A DNA stretch of 44,421 nucleotides from Halomonas faecis (GTDB lineage Bacteria > Pseudomonadota > Gammaproteobacteria > Pseudomonadales > Halomonadaceae), in contig NZ_JAACZO010000015.1 of assembly GCF_010993975.1 (NCBI RefSeq), positions 1-44,421 on the forward strand, written 5' to 3'. Positions within the stretch are counted from its first letter, which is position 1, and every line of letters starts with the position of its first letter. This document shows, in pieces, positions 41,270 to 44,421 of the stretch. The position numbers and the translations under genes were made by a program. Under the pieces are notes generated by a model that saw only the letters and a list, made by a program, of their open reading frames with translations, did no database searches and was not told the origin of the DNA.

Positions 41270-41988
41270 GCCAACAAGCGACTCGTTCTCTGCCCCGCCC
41301 CTGGCTTGCCGGGCTGCGCGAGGCCATTCCGCTGTTGGGCGGCTACGTGCCGGTGGCCATCTCCTTCGGGCTGATCGCCGTCCAGGCCGGCTTCAGCACC
41401 TGGGAAGCGCTGGCCATCTCGACGCTCGTCTATGCCGGGGCCTCGCAGTTCCTGTTCGTGGGCATGATCGCCGCAGGGTCGCCGCTATGGCTGGTGGTCG
41501 TCATGACCCTGCTGATCAACGTGCGCCACGTAGTCTACGCCCCCAACATCGCCCCCTGGCTGAGCGCGAGCCGCGCCTGGCCCTGGCTGATGCACGGGCT
41601 GACCGATCAGGTCTTCGCCCTGGCCCATACCCGCCTGCCGCAGTTGCCGGCGTCGCAGCGCCTCGGCTGGTTCACCGGCGCCGCACTACTCGCCTGGTTC
41701 AGCTGGATCGGGGGCACTGCGCTGGGCGCCGTGGCCGGCGAGGAGCTGACCCGACGCTGGCCGCTGCTCGGCGAGATCATGCCCTTCGCCCTGCCGGCCC
41801 TGTTCCTGGTACTGCTGGCCCCGCGCTTCACCGATCGGCGCTGGTCGGTGGCGCTGGGCAGCAGCATCGCCATTGCCCTGCTGCTCACCGTGAACGGCCT
41901 GAGCAACGCCGCCATTCCCCTTGGCGCCGCCTGCGGGGCGCTGTGCTTCTACCTGGTGAAGCTCGACTCGACAACGCGAGGACGCTGA
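41266..41988 (+). CDS. azlC: AzlC-family branched-chain amino acid exporter, large subunit
   Basis: A 240-residue membrane protein. AIPLLGGYVPVAISFGLIAVQAGFS, then STLVYAGASQFLFVGMIAAGSPL and MTLLINVRHVVYAPNIAPWL are diagnostic AzlC segments. With AzlD it exports branched-chain amino acids or analogues such as 4-azaleucine. The adjacent azlD begins one base after its stop. The gene is controlled by the upstream XRE-cupin regulator. Confidence 0.94.
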   Translation: MSQQATRSLPRPWLAGLREAIPLLGGYVPVAISFGLIAVQAGFSTWEALAISTLVYAGASQFLFVGMIAAGSPLWLVVVMTLLINVRHVVYAPNIAPWLSASRAWPWLMHGLTDQVFALAHTRLPQLPASQRLGWFTGAALLAWFSWIGGTALGAVAGEELTRRWPLLGEIMPFALPALFLVLLAPRFTDRRWSVALGSSIAIALLLTVNGLSNAAIPLGAACGALCFYLVKLDSTTRGR

Positions 41989-41989
41989 C

Positions 41990-42328
41990 ATGAGTACCGC
42001 TCTCTGGCTCGCCGTGCTCGCCTCGGCGCTAGGTACCCTGCTGATGCGAATGCTGCCGCTGCTGTGGATGCAGCGCCGCCTGGGCAGATCCGACAGCGAC
42101 GACGGCCTCGATGCCATGCCCCAGTGGCTCGGCATCCTCGGCCCGCTGATGATCGCCGCCGTGCTGGGCACCTCCCTGGTGCCGACCACCGTCGATGCCA
42201 CCTCCTGGCTCGCCACGGCCATTGGCGTGCTCGCCACCCTGGCCGTGTGGTGGCGGTTACGCTCGCTCGGCTGGCCGATCGCCGCCGGCGTGGCGGCCTA
42301 TGGGGCGGTGGTGACGGTTCTCGGTTAA
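41990..42328 (+). CDS. azlD: AzlD-family subunit of the amino acid exporter
   Basis: A 112-residue protein with four helices (LWLAVLASALGTLLMRMLPLLW; WLGILGPLMIAAVLGTSLV; TSWLATAIGVLATLAVWWRL; GVAAYGAVVTVLG). It is the small partner of AzlC, with conserved RMLP in helix 1. It ends the operon; the next gene is separated by 107 bases containing four 23-bp repeats. No terminator hairpin is visible after it. Confidence 0.93.
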   Translation: MSTALWLAVLASALGTLLMRMLPLLWMQRRLGRSDSDDGLDAMPQWLGILGPLMIAAVLGTSLVPTTVDATSWLATAIGVLATLAVWWRLRSLGWPIAAGVAAYGAVVTVLG

Positions 42329-42340
42329 GCCATAAACACG

Positions 42341-42419
42341 CAATTGGACGGTCTCTCACCCAGCAAATGGACGATTCATAAACCAGCAATTGGACGCTAT
42401 AATAACCAACAATTGGACG
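42341..42419 (+). repeat. Four tandem 23-bp repeats before the DUF4143 ATPase gene
   Basis: CAATTGGACG occurs at 42341, 42387 and 42410, with a one-base variant CAAATGGACG at 42364. The starts are exactly 23 bases apart. Around the core, three of four units also share an A-A/C-C-A-G/A stretch (AACCAG, ACCCAG, AACCAA) just before it. The last unit ends 16 bases before the ATG at 42436, and a TATAAT hexamer lies between units 3 and 4. The pattern is that of iteron-like binding sites on a promoter; there is no cas gene and the units are too short for CRISPR. Confidence 0.85.
42375..42403 (+). promoter_or_regulatory. Promoter of the DUF4143 ATPase gene
   Basis: TTCATA (42375-42380) and TATAAT (42398-42403) are 17 bases apart, giving a plausible sigma-70 promoter with a consensus -10. 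Repeat unit 3 fills the spacer between -35 and -10, so a protein bound to the repeats would cover the promoter. Confidence 0.6.
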
Positions 42420-42435
42420 ATGCCGGAGACGAGAC

Positions 42436-43734
42436 ATGGCCACGCCCTATCTGCCACGCCTGATTCGCGACCGCGTGGTGGAGTCGCTCGCCGATACCCC
42501 GGTGGTCTGCCTGCTGGGCCCCCGACAAGTCGGCAAGACGACCCTCGCCCAGCGCATCGAGCCCGGGCGCACCTACCTGAACCTGGATGACCCTACCCTG
42601 CTGGAGGCCGCCCGGCAGGACCCCCTCGGGTTCATCGAGAGCCTGCCGGAGCGCGTCATCCTGGATGAGGTCCAGCGGGCACCCGAGCTGCTGCTGGCCA
42701 TCAAGTCGGTGGTGGATCGAGACCGCTCGCCGGGTCGCTTCCTCCTCACTGGCTCCGCCAACCTCCTGCTGCTGCCCAAGGCGCAGGACTCCCTGGCCGG
42801 CCGCATGGAGGTCATCTATCTGCACCCGCTTGCCGAGCAGGAGAAACACATCAGTCAGTCCACCCTGCTGGCCAGCCTCCTGGAGGGGCGACTCACACCC
42901 AGGATGGTGGCCGACACCGCTCCGCTTCCCCCCACGCCGGAGATCATCTGCCAGGGCGGCTACCCAGAACCCAACAGCCGCCCTCCCCACCGGGCACGAC
43001 AGTGGTACCGCCAGTATCTCAACGCCATCATCCAGCGTGACGTGCGGGACATCGCCGCCATCCAGGACGAGGACGGCATGCAGCGCCTGATGGAGCTGCT
43101 GGCCTATCGAACAGCCAGCCTGCTCAACGTCAGCACGCTGGGCAAGGAGCTGGGGATGGAGCGCGGCACAGTGGTCAAGTACCTCGGCATCCTGGAGCGG
43201 CTGTTTCTGGTGCGGCAGCTGCCCGCCTGGCATCGCAATCAGGCAAAACGGCTGATCAAGAGCGCCAAGGTGCACCTCGTCGACACCGGACTTGCCGCCG
43301 CCCTGGCTCGGCTGGCACCAGACCAGTGGTTGACCCAGGCCGAGCGCTTCGGCGCCCTGCTGGAGAGCCACGTAGTCGAGCAGCTGATGGCCCAGGCCTC
43401 CTGGGTCGATCCGGAGCTGCGCTTCTCCCACTATCGGGACAAGGATCAGGTGGAGGTCGATCTCGTCATCGAACGGGGCCAGGATCTGTGGGGAGTGGAG
43501 ATCAAGCGTGCCGCGAGCGTGCAAGCCAAGGACGCCGCCGGTCTCGCTCGCCTCGCTGACCAGGCCGGCAAGCATTTCCAGGGTGGCATGCTGATCTACA
43601 CCGGCCGCCACTGCCTGAAGCTGAAGGTACCGGGCTGCTACGCCGTGCCCATCGGCATGCTGTGGGGGGAAGAACCCGGAGAGCCCATTTCCAGCGAGGC
43701 TGCGTTGCAGGCGCTAACCGGCCAGGAGCAGTAA
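42436..43734 (+). CDS. AAA-type ATPase with DUF4143 / nuclease-like C-terminus
   Basis: A 432-residue protein. The N-terminal ATPase domain has Walker A GPRQVGKTT (Lys34), Walker B VILDEVQ (Asp77, Glu78) and the sensor-like FLLTGSANLLLLPK. The linker region (about 190-290) contains a helix-turn-helix-like LLNVSTLGKELGMERGTVVKYLGIL. The C-terminal DUF4143 domain holds a PD-(D/E)xK-like set, HYRDKDQVEVDLV with Glu340 and Asp342, then GVEIKRA with Glu355 and Lys357. The family is common and of unknown function; a helicase-nuclease or nucleic-acid-responsive role is often suggested. It is preceded by four 23-bp repeats and followed within 50 bases by a tRNA fragment that marks an island junction. 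Confidence 0.9.
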   Translation: MATPYLPRLIRDRVVESLADTPVVCLLGPRQVGKTTLAQRIEPGRTYLNLDDPTLLEAARQDPLGFIESLPERVILDEVQRAPELLLAIKSVVDRDRSPGRFLLTGSANLLLLPKAQDSLAGRMEVIYLHPLAEQEKHISQSTLLASLLEGRLTPRMVADTAPLPPTPEIICQGGYPEPNSRPPHRARQWYRQYLNAIIQRDVRDIAAIQDEDGMQRLMELLAYRTASLLNVSTLGKELGMERGTVVKYLGILERLFLVRQLPAWHRNQAKRLIKSAKVHLVDTGLAAALARLAPDQWLTQAERFGALLESHVVEQLMAQASWVDPELRFSHYRDKDQVEVDLVIERGQDLWGVEIKRAASVQAKDAAGLARLADQAGKHFQGGMLIYTGRHCLKLKVPGCYAVPIGMLWGEEPGEPISSEAALQALTGQEQ

Positions 43735-43777
43735 GCTTGCTCAGCAGCAGTGGACAGAAGGAGACAATACCGCAAGA

Positions 43778-43823
43778 TGGTGGGCCCAGCTGGACTCGAA
43801 CCAGCGACCAAGGGATTATGAGT
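43778..43823 (-). other. 3' fragment of tRNA-Met(CAT), likely attachment site of an integrated element
   Basis: On the minus strand this reads from ACTCATAATCCC (anticodon CAT at 43818-43820) through GGTCGCTGGTTCGAGTCC (T-arm) to the acceptor end TGGGCCC and CCA. The D-arm, the 5' acceptor and the 5' side of the anticodon stem are absent; the sequence departs from any tRNA at the base before the anticodon loop. A tRNA cut at the anticodon loop is the classic footprint of tyrosine-recombinase integration. As the missing 5' part should lie at higher coordinates, the inserted DNA runs to the right from about 43824, with an intact tRNA-Met expected at its other end. Confidence 0.85.
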
Positions 43824-43935
43824 TCGCTTTTAAAACAATAAGTTACTGACACGCAAGGAAAAGCAACCGTAATCGAGCGAAAGGTACAGTTCTTTGGAAT
43901 CAGTAGGTTAGCGAAAGTTGAGGATAGCACAGGAA

Positions 43936-43966
43936 GCTGGTGTGTGTACCGCTGGTGTACGTAACC
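43936..43966 (+). repeat. Two tandem repeats, possible integrase arm sites
   Basis: GCTGGTGTGTGTACC (43936-43950) and GCTGGTGTACGTAACC (43951-43966) are adjacent, near-identical units about 110 bases inside the presumed island from the tRNA fragment. That is a position where arm-type binding sites of an integrase are often found. If the IS66 element starts at 43961 the second unit may be partly IS sequence. Confidence 0.4.
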
Positions 43967-44040
43967 GGTCCACCAACCCCATCTTCTGCCGCTGAATAGT
44001 GTCCGTCAGACTGGTGTCATCCGATAGCAAGGAGGACACC

Positions 44041-44250
44041 ATGACCGATCTGACCTCGACGCAGGCTTATTGGTTGGGCCACCTGTTTCATGCGTCATCC
44101 CGACAATTGGCGCTGAGCGAGTATGCCGAGGAGCAAGGGCTGGAGCTGGCAGCGCTGCTGGCCTGGGAGCAACGCCTGATGGTGCAGAGCGTGCCGGTGC
44201 CGCCGCGTTATCGGCCGGCACGCTTCATTGCCGTGGAGGTGGCGTCATGA
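44041..44250 (+). CDS. tnpA: IS66-family accessory protein TnpA
   Basis: A 69-residue protein (TSTQAYWLGHLFHASSRQLALSEYAEEQGLELAALLAWEQRL). It is the short IS66-family first ORF, usually with a helix-turn-helix at its centre, thought to help transposition. AAGGAGGACACC precedes the ATG. Its stop overlaps the next ORF's start (ATGA), the usual IS66 arrangement. Confidence 0.8.
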   Translation: MTDLTSTQAYWLGHLFHASSRQLALSEYAEEQGLELAALLAWEQRLMVQSVPVPPRYRPARFIAVEVAS

Positions 44251-44421
44251 TCCGGCCGGCAACCGGGCTGCGGGTCTATCTGTGCCGCGAGCCGGTCGAC
44301 ATGCGCAAGCAGATCGACGGGCTGGCCTTGCTGGTTCAAGAGGCCATGGAGCTCAACCCCTTCGAGGAGGCCGTGTTCGTGTTCGGCAACCGCCAGCGCG
44401 ACAAGGTGAAGCTGCTGTTCT
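44247..44421 (+). CDS. tnpB: IS66-family accessory protein TnpB (N-terminal part)
   Basis: The first 58 residues are visible before the window ends: MIRPATGLRVYLCREPVDMRK, then IDGLALLVQEAMELNPFEEAVFVFGNRQRDKVK. This is the highly conserved IS66 Orf2 (TnpB) N-terminus, with VDMRKQIDGL and FGNRQRDK as signatures. The large transposase TnpC should follow to the right. Confidence 0.9.
   Translation, partial: MIRPATGLRVYLCREPVDMRKQIDGLALLVQEAMELNPFEEAVFVFGNRQRDKVKLLF

Larger units (their letters stand above)
43735..44040. other. Junction region between the ATPase gene and IS66
   Basis: There is no gene in these 306 bases. It holds the tRNA-Met fragment (43778-43823), an AT-richer stretch unlike the flanking genes, and two tandem GCTGGTGT repeats (43936-43966). 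A possible left end of the IS66 element starts near 43961 (GTAACCGGTCC), but its partner end is outside the window. Confidence 0.6.

Noticed and set aside
42341..42419. CRISPR array
   Set aside because: Only four units of 23 bases in total, with a conserved core of 10 and no spacer-length variation or cas genes; iteron-like sites fit better.
43778..43823. Complete tRNA gene
   Set aside because: The acceptor 5' strand, D-arm and 5' half of the anticodon stem are missing; only the 3' 46 bases are present.

Overview
This window is a GC-rich stretch of a gammaproteobacterial chromosome. Gene content and protein style (UbiA/MenA prenyltransferase, glutamate-synthase-like protein, AzlCD, several TRAP genes, acidic proteins) suggest Halomonadaceae, most likely Halomonas or a close relative. 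That placement is inference from remembered family resemblance, not a search. Most of the window is ordinary core or lifestyle gene content, with mobile or decaying DNA at both ends.

Layout. (1) 1-3230 is scrap mobile DNA: the end of an IS91-like element (HUH-type transposase plus tyrosine recombinase), an integron-integrase pseudogene that has lost most of its catalytic domain in one in-frame deletion, a possible attI-like dyad upstream of it, and a NERD-domain gene remnant also missing its middle. (2) 3230-12740 holds a CidA/LrgB pair, a nucleoside-gate membrane protein divergent from an Lrp/AsnC regulator, a patatin phospholipase, a PIN-PhoH ATPase behind a potentially structured leader, a zinc-ribbon protein, a solitary trpB, a UbiA-type prenyltransferase, a carboxylesterase and a cold-shock protein. 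(3) 12960-19050 has a GMC oxidoreductase and mmsA facing a LysR regulator, followed by an FMN/Fe-S glutamate-synthase-like protein. (4) 19050-26710 is a regulatory block with two two-component systems. One is co-transcribed with a heptosyltransferase-like GT9 enzyme and the other with a PepSY protein. Two different 6-5-6 direct-repeat boxes, each present twice, suggest which genes each system controls. (5) 26710-33310 contains NnrU-like, PhoD-like, PgpA, DUF533, rhodanese, ChaC, TauE-like and metallophosphoesterase genes.

(6) 33480-40620 is a catabolic cluster: a GntR/FCD regulator with two identical palindromic operators, a CoA-transferase, a complete TRAP transporter, an HMG-CoA-lyase-family enzyme and an MFS transporter. 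It reads as import of a carboxylate, CoA activation and retro-Claisen cleavage, with the substrate unknown. (7) 40680-42330 is an XRE-cupin regulator with a 32-bp operator-like dyad, followed by azlC and azlD. (8) 42340-43734 is an AAA/DUF4143 ATPase preceded by four exactly spaced 23-bp repeats. (9) 43778-43823 is the 3' part of a tRNA-Met(CAT) gene. Its orientation implies the left attachment site of an integrated element that continues to the right past an IS66 element.

The points I would follow first are the two-component operator logic, the 23-bp repeat array with its ATPase, the tRNA-borne island boundary, the degraded integron, and the unassigned CoA-transferase/lyase pathway.
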